Assembly: GCF_016793705.1 (NCBI RefSeq)
Contig: NZ_JAEULO010000040.1
Span: 1 to 64,000, forward strand
From: Tabrizicola sp.
GTDB taxonomy: Bacteria > Pseudomonadota > Alphaproteobacteria > Rhodobacterales > Rhodobacteraceae
Length of the DNA: 64,000 nucleotides
Direction of reading: 5' to 3'
This document shows, in pieces, positions 52,699 through 60,950 of this stretch. The notes beneath the pieces are model-generated. The model saw nothing but the letters and a program-made list of their open reading frames with translations, searched no databases and had not been told where the DNA came from. Numbering within the stretch: the first letter of the stretch is position 1; every line of letters starts with the position of its first letter. The translations under genes were made by a program, and so were the position numbers.

Positions 52699-53946
52699 AT
52701 GAAGCGCTATTCGGTCTTTGCCATCGCCCGCGAAGCAATCCGCTACCACATGGGCTGGGAACGCGCCTGGGCCTCGCCGGAACCGAAACCCGCCTATGAC
52801 GCGATCATCGTGGGGGCAGGGGGCCACGGCCTCGCCACCGCATACTACCTCGGCAAGAACTTCGGCATCACCAATGTTGCCATCATCGAGAAGGGCTGGC
52901 TCGGCGGCGGCAACACCGGGCGCAACACCACGATCATCCGCTCGAACTACCTCCAGGACCCTTCCGCCGCGATCTACGAAAAGGCCCGCAGCCTGTACGA
53001 GACGCTGAGCCAGGACCTGAACTACAACGTCATGTTCTCGCCCCGCGGCGTGATGATGCTGGCCCAGACCCATCATGAGGTCCGCGGCTATCTCCGGACG
53101 GCGCACGCCAACGCCCTGCAAGGCGTTTCGACCGAATTCATCACCCCGCAGCGGGTGAAGGAACTGTGCCCGATCCTGAACATCGACGGGCCCCGCTACC
53201 CCGTCCTCGGCGCGCTCTGGCAGCCGCGCGGCGGCACCGGGCGGCACGATGCCGTCGCCTGGGGCTATGCCCGCGCCTGTTCGGCGATGGGAATGCACAT
53301 CATCCAGAACTGCGAAGTGAAGGGCGTCCGGTCGGAAAACGGCCAGGTGTCGGGCGTCGACACCACCAAGGGCTTCATCGGCTGCAAGAAGCTCGGCATC
53401 GTCGTCGCGGGCCACTCCGGCCAGCTGGCCGAGATGGCGGGCTTCCGTCTGCCCATTGAAGCGGTCGCCCTCCAGGCCCTCGTCTCGGAACCGATCAAGC
53501 CCTGCATGGATGTGGTCGTCATGGCCAACACCGTCCACGGCTACATGAGCCAGTCCGACAAGGGCGAGATGGTGATCGGCGGCGGCACCGACGGCTTCAA
53601 CAACTACACGCAGCGCGGCAGCTTCCACCATATCGAGGAAACCCTCCGCGCGCTGGTGGAAACCTTCCCGATCATCAGCCGCCTCAAGATGCTGCGCCAG
53701 TGGGGCGGCATTGTCGACATGACCGGCGACCGCTCGCCCCTGATCTCGAAGACCCCGCTCGGCAACTGCTTCATCAACTGCGGCTGGGGCACCGGCGGGT
53801 TCAAGGCGATCCCCGGTTCCGGCTGGGCCATGGCCGAGCTGATGGCCAAGGGCGAACCCGGTCCCCTGGCCGAGGACTTCAACATGTGGCGTTTCAAGGA
53901 CGGCCAGTTCATCGACGAAAGCGTCGCCGCCGGGGTGGCGCACTGA
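52699..53946 (+). CDS. soxB: Sarcosine oxidase subunit beta SoxB
   Basis: SoxB (415 aa) is the FAD- and FMN-bearing subunit of heterotetrameric sarcosine oxidase (EC 1.5.3.24), which oxidises sarcosine to glycine, passing the methyl group to THF and electrons to oxygen. The dinucleotide fold is AIIVGAGGHGLATAYYLG (residues 35-52), and His183 in GRHDAVAWGYARA matches the residue that carries covalent FMN. It is the first gene of the operon, but two unrelated genes separate it from soxD. Confidence 0.94.
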   Translation: MKRYSVFAIAREAIRYHMGWERAWASPEPKPAYDAIIVGAGGHGLATAYYLGKNFGITNVAIIEKGWLGGGNTGRNTTIIRSNYLQDPSAAIYEKARSLYETLSQDLNYNVMFSPRGVMMLAQTHHEVRGYLRTAHANALQGVSTEFITPQRVKELCPILNIDGPRYPVLGALWQPRGGTGRHDAVAWGYARACSAMGMHIIQNCEVKGVRSENGQVSGVDTTKGFIGCKKLGIVVAGHSGQLAEMAGFRLPIEAVALQALVSEPIKPCMDVVVMANTVHGYMSQSDKGEMVIGGGTDGFNNYTQRGSFHHIEETLRALVETFPIISRLKMLRQWGGIVDMTGDRSPLISKTPLGNCFINCGWGTGGFKAIPGSGWAMAELMAKGEPGPLAEDFNMWRFKDGQFIDESVAAGVAH

Positions 53947-54049
53947 TGCATTCCCGTCGGCAACTCCTTGCCGATCCCCGGCCCGGGCGGAACCCCCCGC
54001 CCGCGGCCAAGGTTTCCATGCCAGTTTACAACAGCATGGAGACACTCCA

Positions 54050-54409
54050 ATGGCCGATCAAGACCAATACAAGACCTACGTCCGTGAAACCCGGACGACC
54101 GAATCCTCCGGCAGCAGCATGGCGCTCATCGTCGGGGGCCTTGTCGTCGCGGTGGGCTTCATCCTGTGGCTCGTCTTCGGTGGGCCGGCCCCGGTCGGCA
54201 CGACCGACCCGGTGTCCGACACCACCAACGTCACCATCGAGCCATCCGCGGCTCCGACCGAGCCCACGGTCGACGTCACCATCGACCCGGCCCCCGACGC
54301 GGCCGCTCCGCTCGAGACGGCACCGGCCGATGACGCGGCTGCGCCTACCGACGACGCCGCCGAACCGGCTGCCCCTGCCGAGCCTGCCACGCCTCCGGCC
54401 AACCCGTAA
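54050..54409 (+). CDS. Small membrane-anchored, Ala/Pro/Asp-rich protein
   Basis: This 119-aa protein has a hydrophilic N-terminus (MADQDQYKTYVRETRTTESS), one membrane helix at residues 24-43 and an acidic, low-complexity tail of Ala, Pro, Thr and Asp from residue 50 to the end. I do not recognise it. The tail would sit in the periplasm. Base composition matches the neighbours. It lies between soxB and a FkbM-type methyltransferase, and a very stable hairpin follows its stop. A link to sarcosine oxidase is not obvious. Confidence 0.7.
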   Translation: MADQDQYKTYVRETRTTESSGSSMALIVGGLVVAVGFILWLVFGGPAPVGTTDPVSDTTNVTIEPSAAPTEPTVDVTIDPAPDAAAPLETAPADDAAAPTDDAAEPAAPAEPATPPANP

Positions 54410-54415
54410 TCTCTC

Positions 54416-54447
54416 CTGCGGCGCGCGCGCGCCTGCGCGCGCCGCAG
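54416..54447 (+). terminator. Thirteen-base-pair alternating GC hairpin
   Basis: CTGCGGCGCGCGC (54416-54428) is perfectly complementary to GCGCGCGCCGCAG (54435-54447) across a six-base loop. It begins six bases after the preceding stop and ends 16 bases before the next start. It has no U-tract, so it may pause RNA polymerase, stabilise mRNA or insulate the two genes. Confidence 0.6.
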
Positions 54448-54463
54448 CCTCCGGGGTCCGGCC

Positions 54464-55219
54464 ATGATCCGCGACCTCGGCCCCTATGTCCCGAAACGCG
54501 CACACAAGCTGGATGCGCCGATCCTGACCATGCTTCTGAACGGGGTCCACGACCACCATCGCGGGCAGGTCTTCGTGGTGCAGGTCGGCGCGGGCAACGG
54601 CGCGACCGGCCTTCCCCTCCTGCCGCGCTTCCGGGATCACGGCTGGTCCGGCCTCCTCATCGAACCGCAGCCGCAGAACTTTGCGCAGCTCGACGCTCTG
54701 CACGCGAACGGCGAGCGGGTCGCCGTGCTGAACCTCGGCATCTCCGATATCTCGGCTAACCTGCCACTGCACTCCCTCTCGGCCGAAGGCGAGGCACGGA
54801 ACCGTCGCGCACCCCGGGGCCGGGCCTCGCTGATCCGCGACCGCATCGCCACACCCGGCATCCGCCCCGATGACATCGCCAGCACCGAAGTACCCTTCCT
54901 GCGCATGGACACCGTGCTGGCAGAGCTGGGCATCGACAGCGTCCAGCTGCTGGCGGTCAACGCCGGCGGACACGAGGCGCAGGTGCTTTCCAGCTTCGAC
55001 CTCGCCGCGCTCAACCCCTCGCTGGTCCTCGTCCAGTCCACCCCTGGCACCGCTGCCGACGACGCCTGCACCACCGCCCTGACCGCCGCCAGCCTGCACC
55101 CGTTCCGCATCGCGGGCTGGCTGGCGGGCCTTGCCCCCAACCGACTTGCCGTCCCGCTGGAAGAGCTGCTGACCTTCTTCCGCAAGGGCCTCGGCGCCCC
55201 GCAGGACACCGAAGAATGA
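54464..55219 (+). CDS. FkbM-family methyltransferase-like protein
   Basis: This 251-aa protein has an FkbM-type SAM-dependent methyltransferase fold. The SAM motif is VFVVQVGAGNGATGLPLL (residues 36-53), followed by WSGLLIEPQPQNFAQL with the acidic ribose-binding Glu, and later FLRMDTVLAELG and VQLLAVNAGGHEAQVL, where relatives read LKIDxEGxE. Here the second acidic motif is altered (VNAGGHE), so activity is uncertain. FkbM proteins O-methylate sugars or natural products, so its place inside a sarcosine oxidase operon is unusual. SoxD begins 25 bases after its stop. Confidence 0.75.
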   Translation: MIRDLGPYVPKRAHKLDAPILTMLLNGVHDHHRGQVFVVQVGAGNGATGLPLLPRFRDHGWSGLLIEPQPQNFAQLDALHANGERVAVLNLGISDISANLPLHSLSAEGEARNRRAPRGRASLIRDRIATPGIRPDDIASTEVPFLRMDTVLAELGIDSVQLLAVNAGGHEAQVLSSFDLAALNPSLVLVQSTPGTAADDACTTALTAASLHPFRIAGWLAGLAPNRLAVPLEELLTFFRKGLGAPQDTEE

Positions 55220-55244
55220 CCCCCGCACAACTGGGAAGACCCTC

Positions 55245-55580
55245 ATGCTGATCCTCGAATGCCCCTACTGCGGCGTGAAGGCCGAAGAGACCGAGCTTTC
55301 CCCCGGCTACGAGGCGCATCTGAAGCGCTTCGGCCCCGGCTCCTCGCCCGAGGAGTTCGAGGCCTACATGTTCGCCCGCAAGAACCCCAAGGGCGTCCAC
55401 TTCGAACGCTGGCGCCATACCTACGGCTGCGGGAAGTGGTTCCTCGCCGCCCGCTGCACCGCTACGCTGGAGGTTTTCGGAACCTACCCCGCGCAGGTCT
55501 CCGAACCCCCTGCCGACATCATCGCCAAGATCCAGGCCCGTCGACCCGACTGGCGGCCTGACTGGAAGGACATGAAATGA
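55245..55580 (+). CDS. soxD: Sarcosine oxidase subunit delta SoxD
   Basis: SoxD (111 aa) is the zinc-binding small subunit of heterotetrameric sarcosine oxidase. The zinc site Cys6-Cys9 is in ECPYCGVKAEETE, with further His and Cys in HTYGCGKWF. The family stretch NPKGVHFERWRHTYGCGKWF is complete. Its TGA overlaps the soxA ATG (ATGA at 55577-55580). Confidence 0.94.
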   Translation: MLILECPYCGVKAEETELSPGYEAHLKRFGPGSSPEEFEAYMFARKNPKGVHFERWRHTYGCGKWFLAARCTATLEVFGTYPAQVSEPPADIIAKIQARRPDWRPDWKDMK

Positions 55581-58492
55581 GCACGCGTCTCGCCAAGGGC
55601 GGCCGGTTGATCGACCGCACCGCGCCCGTCGAATTCACCTTCAACGGCAAGCGCCTCAAGGGCTTCCAGGGCGACACCCTCGCCGCGGGCCTCCTGGCCA
55701 ACGATCAGGTCATGGTCGGCCGCAGCTTCAAGTACCACCGCCCGCGCGGCATCGTCGCCTCGGGGCCGGAAGAGCCGAACGCGCTCGTCAACCTTGGGCT
55801 CGGCGCACGGCTGGAGCCGAACCAGCGCACCACCACGACGGAGCTGTTCGATGGGCTCGACTCCACCAGCCAGAACCACTGGCCGTCGCTGGAATTCGAC
55901 GTGGGCGTGGTGAACAACTACGTCGCCCGCTTCCTGCCCGCGGGCTTCTACTACAAGACCTTCATCCACCCGCGCCCGTTCTGGAAACACGTCTTCGAGC
56001 CGATCATCCGCCGCTCGGCAGGTCTCGGCAAGGCACCGACCGAAGGCGACGCCGACCGCTACGAACAGGCCTATGCCTTCTGCGACGTGCTGGTGATCGG
56101 GGCGGGGGTCGCAGGCCTCAAGGCCGCGAAGGCCGCGGCCGACAAGGGCCAGCGCGTCATCCTGCTGGAACAGGCCCCGACCCTTGGCGGCCGTGCTCCG
56201 GTCGACCAGACTGAGGTCGACGGCCAGCCGGTCGAAGCCTGGCTCTCCGCCATGGAATCCGACCTCGCCGCCCGCGACAACGTCACCATCCGCACCCGCA
56301 CCTGCGGCTTCGGCGTCTATGACCACGGCTATGTCCTCGCCGACGAGCGCGTCGCCGACCATACCCCCGGCGATGGCCGACCGAAGCATCGGCTCTGGCG
56401 CATCCGCGCGGGCAGGATCGTCAGCGCGACCGGCGCCATCGAACGCCCGCTCAGCTTTGCCGGAAACGACATCCCCGGCGTGATGCTGGCCGGGGCCATG
56501 CGCGACTATGTGGTGAACTACGCCGTCTCGCCCGGCGACCGGACCGTCGTCGTCACCAACAACGACAGCGCCTACCAGACCGCCCTTGCGCTGAAGGCCG
56601 CGGGCCTCGACGTGCCCGCCATCCTCGACGCCCGCGACCAGGCCACCGGCCCGCTGCCCGAGGCCGCCCGCGCCGCGGGCATCCGCGTCCTGACGGGCAA
56701 GGCCATCGCCAAGGTCAAGGGGGCCAAGCGCGTGACCGGCGTCACCGTCTGCGCCCAGGCGGGCGAGGGGGCGGTGCAGGAGGAGATTCCTTGCGAGGCC
56801 GTCGCCATGTCCGGCGGCTGGTCCCCTGTCGTCCACCTGTGGAGCCATTGCGGCGGCAAGCTTCTCTGGGACGACACCATCTCCGCCTTCGTCCCCGACC
56901 CGGCCCGCCCGCCGCTGAACCACGACGGCTCGGCAATGGTCGAGGTTGTCGGCGCCGCCTCGGGCGATCTCACCCTGGACGGCAAGCCGACGATCCCGCC
57001 GGTCTGGGTCATGCCACAAGGCGCACCCATCGCCTATCGCAACAAGATGTGGCTCGACTACCAGAACGACGTGAAGGTCTCTGACGTGCAGCTTGCCGCG
57101 CGCGAGGGCTATCTCAGCGTCGAACATACCAAACGCTACACCACGCTCGGCATGGCGACCGACCAGGGAAAACTGTCGAACATCAACGGCCTCGCCATCC
57201 TCGCCGATGCGCAGGGCTCGCAAATCCCGCAGGTCGGCACCACCACCTTCCGCCCGCCCTACACGCCTGTCACCATCGGCGCGCTGGCCGGGGAATCGCG
57301 CGGCGAGATCTTCCAGCCGCTCCGCCGCACGCCGATGCACGAAGCACACGAAGCGGCGGGCGCCTATTTTGAACCCGTCGGCCTCTGGCGCCGCCCCTAC
57401 TGCTACCCGCGCGCCGGGGAAACGCACGAACAGGCCGTCCACCGCGAGGTCACGAACACCCGCACCAACCTTGGCCTCCTTGACGCCTCCACCCTCGGCA
57501 AGATCATCGTCAAGGGCCCCGATGCGGGCCGCTTCCTCGACATGCTCTACACCGGCGTCATGTCCACGCTGCCGGTCGGCAAGTGCCGCTACGGCTTGAT
57601 GTGCAACGAGCAGGGCTTCCTTTCCGACGACGGTGTCGTCGCGCGGATCGACGAGGACACCTGGCTTTGCCACACCACCTCCGGCGGGGCCGACCGCATC
57701 CACGCCTGGATGGAAGACTGGCTGCAATGCGAATGGTGGGACTGGAAGGTCTACACCGCCAACGTGACCGAACAATACGCTCAGGTTGCCGTGGTCGGCC
57801 CGAACGCAAGGAAACTGCTGCAAGTCCTTGGCGGAATGGACGTTTCCAAGGAGACGCTGCCCTTCATGCAATGGGCCGACGGCACCCTGGCGGGCTTCCC
57901 GGTCCGGGTCTACCGGATCAGCTTCTCGGGCGAACTCAGCTACGAGATCGCCGTCCCCGCCAGCCATGGCGCGGCCTTCTGGGCCGCCTGTCAGGAAGCC
58001 GGAAAGGCTTTGGGTGCAATGCCTTACGGGACGGAGTGCCTGCACGTCATGCGCGCCGAGAAGGGCTTCATCATGATCGGCGATGAAACCGACGGCACGG
58101 TGATCCCGCAGGACCTTGGTCTTGACTGGGCAATCTCGAAGAAGAAGGCCGACTTCCTTGGCAAACGTGGCCAGGAACGCACCTACCTCGCCAATCCGGA
58201 CCGCTGGAAACTGATGGGCTTCGAGACGCTGGACGGCTCGGTCGTCCCGGACGGCGCCTATATCGTCGCCGAGGGGGTGAACGCCAACGGTCAGCGCAAC
58301 ACGCAAGGGCGCGTGACCTCGACCTACTACTCGCCGACGCTCAAGCGCGGCATCGCCATGGGCCTGCTGAAACAGGGACCTGCGCGGGTCGGCGAAGTGG
58401 TTGAGTTCAACACCGTCGCCGGTGGCACGGTGAAGGCCAAGGTCCGCGACACGGTCTTCTTTGACAAGGATGGGGAGAAGCAGAATGTCTGA
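55577..58492 (+). CDS. soxA: Sarcosine oxidase subunit alpha SoxA
   Basis: SoxA (971 aa) is the large subunit of heterotetrameric sarcosine oxidase. It contains an N-terminal ferredoxin-like Fer2_4 domain (residues 1-100), an NAD-binding fold (DVLVIGAGVAGLKAAKAAAD near residue 175) and a C-terminal GcvT-type THF-binding half (from about 580), where the iminium product is transferred to folate as 5,10-methylene-THF. Length and domain order are as in the family. It overlaps soxD by four bases and soxG by eight. Confidence 0.95.
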   Translation: MSTRLAKGGRLIDRTAPVEFTFNGKRLKGFQGDTLAAGLLANDQVMVGRSFKYHRPRGIVASGPEEPNALVNLGLGARLEPNQRTTTTELFDGLDSTSQNHWPSLEFDVGVVNNYVARFLPAGFYYKTFIHPRPFWKHVFEPIIRRSAGLGKAPTEGDADRYEQAYAFCDVLVIGAGVAGLKAAKAAADKGQRVILLEQAPTLGGRAPVDQTEVDGQPVEAWLSAMESDLAARDNVTIRTRTCGFGVYDHGYVLADERVADHTPGDGRPKHRLWRIRAGRIVSATGAIERPLSFAGNDIPGVMLAGAMRDYVVNYAVSPGDRTVVVTNNDSAYQTALALKAAGLDVPAILDARDQATGPLPEAARAAGIRVLTGKAIAKVKGAKRVTGVTVCAQAGEGAVQEEIPCEAVAMSGGWSPVVHLWSHCGGKLLWDDTISAFVPDPARPPLNHDGSAMVEVVGAASGDLTLDGKPTIPPVWVMPQGAPIAYRNKMWLDYQNDVKVSDVQLAAREGYLSVEHTKRYTTLGMATDQGKLSNINGLAILADAQGSQIPQVGTTTFRPPYTPVTIGALAGESRGEIFQPLRRTPMHEAHEAAGAYFEPVGLWRRPYCYPRAGETHEQAVHREVTNTRTNLGLLDASTLGKIIVKGPDAGRFLDMLYTGVMSTLPVGKCRYGLMCNEQGFLSDDGVVARIDEDTWLCHTTSGGADRIHAWMEDWLQCEWWDWKVYTANVTEQYAQVAVVGPNARKLLQVLGGMDVSKETLPFMQWADGTLAGFPVRVYRISFSGELSYEIAVPASHGAAFWAACQEAGKALGAMPYGTECLHVMRAEKGFIMIGDETDGTVIPQDLGLDWAISKKKADFLGKRGQERTYLANPDRWKLMGFETLDGSVVPDGAYIVAEGVNANGQRNTQGRVTSTYYSPTLKRGIAMGLLKQGPARVGEVVEFNTVAGGTVKAKVRDTVFFDKDGEKQNV

Positions 58493-59015
58493 TCCGGTCA
58501 GCGCCCTGAACGGCGCCAGCGCCCAGGGCTTCGCCGCCATTCGCGAAGTCGGCCCCCTCGGCATGATAACCTTGCGTGCCAAAGGTTTGAAATCGCTGGA
58601 CAAGGCGATCAAGGCCGTGACGGGGACCAAGCTCCCCGCGCAGCGTCGTATCGAAGTGAACGGCGACCGCGCCTGCGGTTGGATGAGCCCGGACGAATAC
58701 CTGCTGATCCTGCCCTATGCCGACGTGTCCGCCGCGCTGGCCTCGCTCGCCAAATCTTTGGCGGGAGAGCATTATCTCGCCGTCGACGTCTCGGACGCCC
58801 GCGCTGTCTTCCGGGTCGAGGGCGACCGGGCGGCCGAAGTGCTGGCGAAGCTTGTCCCTGTCGACTTCGACAGGCTGGAACCGGGCGAGCTGCGCCGCAG
58901 CCGCACCGCCCAGGTGGCGGCGGCAATGTGGAAGCAGGATCAGGGGTTTACCCTGGTCTGCTTCCGCTCTGTTGCGCGGTATGTCTTTGATCTTCTTGCA
59001 AATGCCTCGCGCTGA
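58485..59015 (+). CDS. soxG: Sarcosine oxidase subunit gamma SoxG
   Basis: SoxG (176 aa) is the gamma subunit, which contacts the folate-binding half of SoxA. It has the family N-terminus (MSDPVSALNGA) and a GcvT-like truncated fold with WMSPDEYLLILPYADVSAAL and VDVSDARAVFRVEGDRAAEVL. The ATG at 58485 overlaps the soxA stop by eight bases. It is the last gene of the operon. Confidence 0.92.
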   Translation: MSDPVSALNGASAQGFAAIREVGPLGMITLRAKGLKSLDKAIKAVTGTKLPAQRRIEVNGDRACGWMSPDEYLLILPYADVSAALASLAKSLAGEHYLAVDVSDARAVFRVEGDRAAEVLAKLVPVDFDRLEPGELRRSRTAQVAAAMWKQDQGFTLVCFRSVARYVFDLLANASR

Positions 59016-59030
59016 CCCTTTCGCGATCCC

Positions 59031-59059
59031 TTGACAGTCTTCCAGACCCCGGCTTCCAT
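59031..59059 (+). promoter_or_regulatory. Candidate promoter of the secreted hypothetical gene
   Basis: TTGACA (59031-59036), a perfect -35, is followed after 17 bases by TTCCAT (59054-59059), a poor -10. A TCCACG-N10-CGTGGA dyad (59063-59084) would fall in the 5' leader. The next gene begins at 59107. Confidence 0.35.
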
Positions 59060-59106
59060 CCGTCCACGATCAACAATCCGTGGATTCATGAAGGTGGCGT
59101 TTGAAG

Positions 59107-59529
59107 ATGGCGATGCGTAAAGGTTTGGCGGCGATGGCAATTCTGGCGGTCTGCGGGACGGTAGGCCCCGCGATGGCCAAGATCACCCAGTATGAGTGCA
59201 AGTTTCCCTACGAAAAGGCGCGCGGCGGCGGCTGGATTCCCGAAATCCTGATCCTGACCGACGACGATGCGAAGGGCGAGATCATCGTCTTCGACCCGGT
59301 CATCAAGCATTTCGTCGGCAATCCGATCAAGGCGAAGCTGAGCAGCCGCACCAACGCCCGCTCCACCTATACCTGGGAGCTGAGCTACCGGAACAAGGGC
59401 CAGGGCGGCCGGATGATCTATACCTTCTCGTATTTCAACAAGGGCCAGCGCGCCAAGATGAAAGGCGAGCCGGGCGGCTTCGACAACAGTTGGACGGGCG
59501 AGGGAACCTGCAAGGTCTCCCAGGGTTGA
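59107..59529 (+). CDS. Secreted hypothetical protein
   Basis: This 140-aa protein has a clear signal peptide (MAMRKGLAAMAILAVCGTVGPAMA) and a small beta-rich mature part (KITQYECKFPYE, EIIVFDPVIKHFVGNPI, TYTWELSYRNKGQGG). Two cysteines in the mature chain (ECKF and GTCKV) could form a disulphide. I do not recognise the family. The start may be the ATG at 59107 or 59113; both give the same mature protein. It is a single-gene unit between soxG and sodB. Confidence 0.7.
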   Translation: MAMRKGLAAMAILAVCGTVGPAMAKITQYECKFPYEKARGGGWIPEILILTDDDAKGEIIVFDPVIKHFVGNPIKAKLSSRTNARSTYTWELSYRNKGQGGRMIYTFSYFNKGQRAKMKGEPGGFDNSWTGEGTCKVSQG

Positions 59530-59641
59530 CCAAAAGGGCCGTGACCGGGCGTCGGGCGGGGCGCAGGGTGGCAGCACCTTGACCTTCCCTCCGTAAGCCC
59601 CCTTATTCGTGCCAAGCCTTCACCCAACAGGAGAGACCACA

Positions 59642-60244
59642 ATGGCTTTCACCCTTCCCGATCTTCCCTACGCTCACGATGCACTGGCCGGCCTCGGCAT
59701 GTCGAAGGAGACGCTGGAATACCACCACGACCTGCACCACAAGGCCTATGTCGACAACGGCAACAAGCTGATCGCCGGCACCGAATGGGAAAACAAATCC
59801 CTTGAGGAGATCGTCAAGGGCACCTACCAGGCGGGCGCGGTGGCGCAGAACGGCATCTTCAACAACGCCTCCCAGCACTGGAACCACAACCAGTTCTGGA
59901 CCTGGATGGCCCCGGGCGAAGGCAAGAAGATCCCCGGTGCGCTGGAAAAGGCGCTGACCGACAGCTTCGGCTCGGTGCAGAAGTTCAAGGACGATTTCGC
60001 CGCCGCCGGTGCGGGCCAGTTCGGCTCGGGCTGGGCCTGGCTGGTCAAGGACAAGGACGGCAGCCTCAAGGTCACCAAGACCGAGAACGGCGTGAACCCG
60101 CTGTGCTTCGGGCAGGTAGCACTTCTGGGCTGCGACGTGTGGGAGCACAGCTACTACATCGACTTCCGCAACAAGCGCCCGGCCTACCTGACCAACTTCC
60201 TGGAAAAGCTGGCGAACTGGGAAGCGGTCGCCGCGGCTTTGTAA
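59642..60244 (+). CDS. sodB: Superoxide dismutase, Fe type (SodB)
   Basis: SodB (200 aa) converts superoxide to oxygen and peroxide. The four metal ligands are His28 (EYHHDLHH), His82 (HWNHNQFW), Asp165 and His169 (DVWEHSYY). Gln78 in NNASQHWNH is at the position where Fe-type enzymes carry Gln and Mn-type carry Gly, supporting iron use, although cambialistic activity is possible. There is no signal peptide. The ribosome site is AGGAGA eight bases before the ATG. A weak promoter match (TTGACC at 59579, CTTATT after 17 bases) lies upstream, and a strong terminator follows. Confidence 0.95.
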   Translation: MAFTLPDLPYAHDALAGLGMSKETLEYHHDLHHKAYVDNGNKLIAGTEWENKSLEEIVKGTYQAGAVAQNGIFNNASQHWNHNQFWTWMAPGEGKKIPGALEKALTDSFGSVQKFKDDFAAAGAGQFGSGWAWLVKDKDGSLKVTKTENGVNPLCFGQVALLGCDVWEHSYYIDFRNKRPAYLTNFLEKLANWEAVAAAL

Positions 60245-60262
60245 GCCTTTGACTCGATGACG

Positions 60263-60300
60263 AAAAGGCCCGCGGATCGCGTCTCGCGGGCCTTCTTTGT
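60263..60300. terminator. Bidirectional intrinsic terminator between sodB and the LOG gene
   Basis: AAGGCCCGCG (60265-60274) pairs perfectly with CGCGGGCCTT (60285-60294) across ten bases, with T-rich sequence after it on the plus strand and an AAAA block ahead of it that serves the minus strand. Confidence 0.8.
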
Positions 60301-60851
60301 CAGCGAAGTGCGCCCGCCAATGCCGCCTCCAGCGCCGGAACATCCGGCACGGTCCGGAAATGCCGCTTGAGCGAGGTATCCGCAAAGCCCTCGGCGATCA
60401 CATGGTCGACAAGCGCCAGCAGCGGCTGCCAGTAGCCCTCCACATCCAGCAGCAGGATCGGCTTGCCGTGCAGCCCGATCTGCGCCCAGGTCAGCACCTC
60501 GAAGAACTCGTCCAGCGACCCCGCGCCGCCCGGCAGCACCACCACGGCGTCCGAGTTCATGAACATCACCTTCTTCCGCTCGTGCATGTCTTCGGTCACG
60601 ACCATCGTTGCCCGGTCCCGTCCTGACCGTTCGCGCCCCAGAAGATGCACCGGGATCACCCCCAGCGCCGGTGCGCCCGCCGCCTGCGCGGCCTTCGCCA
60701 CCTCGCCCATCAGGCCGACATCGCCCGCCCCGAAGACCAGCCGCCAGCCGTTCCGCGCCAGCATCGCCCCGGTGTCGCGGGCGGCGATCCCGTGCGCCGG
60801 GTTCCGGCCGGGACGAGAGCCGCAAAAGACGCAGACGGAACGAAGGGACAT
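60300..60851 (-). CDS. LOG family protein (cytokinin riboside 5'-monophosphate phosphoribohydrolase-like)
   Basis: This 183-aa LOG-family Rossmann-fold protein (TIGR00730 type) cleaves nucleoside 5'-monophosphates to a base and ribose 5-phosphate in characterised relatives. The motif LPGGAGSLDEFFEVLTW (PGGxGTxxE, residues 107-115) and MHERKKVMF with Arg92-Lys93 are intact; the usual Thr of the motif is Ser here. The N-terminus VCVFCGSRPG fits the ATG at 60851. It is divergent from the LysM gene. Confidence 0.9.
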   Translation of the reverse strand: MSLRSVCVFCGSRPGRNPAHGIAARDTGAMLARNGWRLVFGAGDVGLMGEVAKAAQAAGAPALGVIPVHLLGRERSGRDRATMVVTEDMHERKKVMFMNSDAVVVLPGGAGSLDEFFEVLTWAQIGLHGKPILLLDVEGYWQPLLALVDHVIAEGFADTSLKRHFRTVPDVPALEAALAGALR

Positions 60852-60950
60852 GGGTGCGCTCGAAAACAGTTGCTTTGCCCCGTCATATAGCGATTCCTGA
60901 GCACAAGAAACGCAAAGCGCGCACGACGGGATGGTCGGGGGAAGACGGGG

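Noticed and set aside
55484-58630. Open frame of about 1,050 codons antisense to soxA
   Set aside because: It lies opposite a full-length SoxA with clear domains. Its composition (Val, Asp, Arg, His and Gly) is that of a complement shadow.
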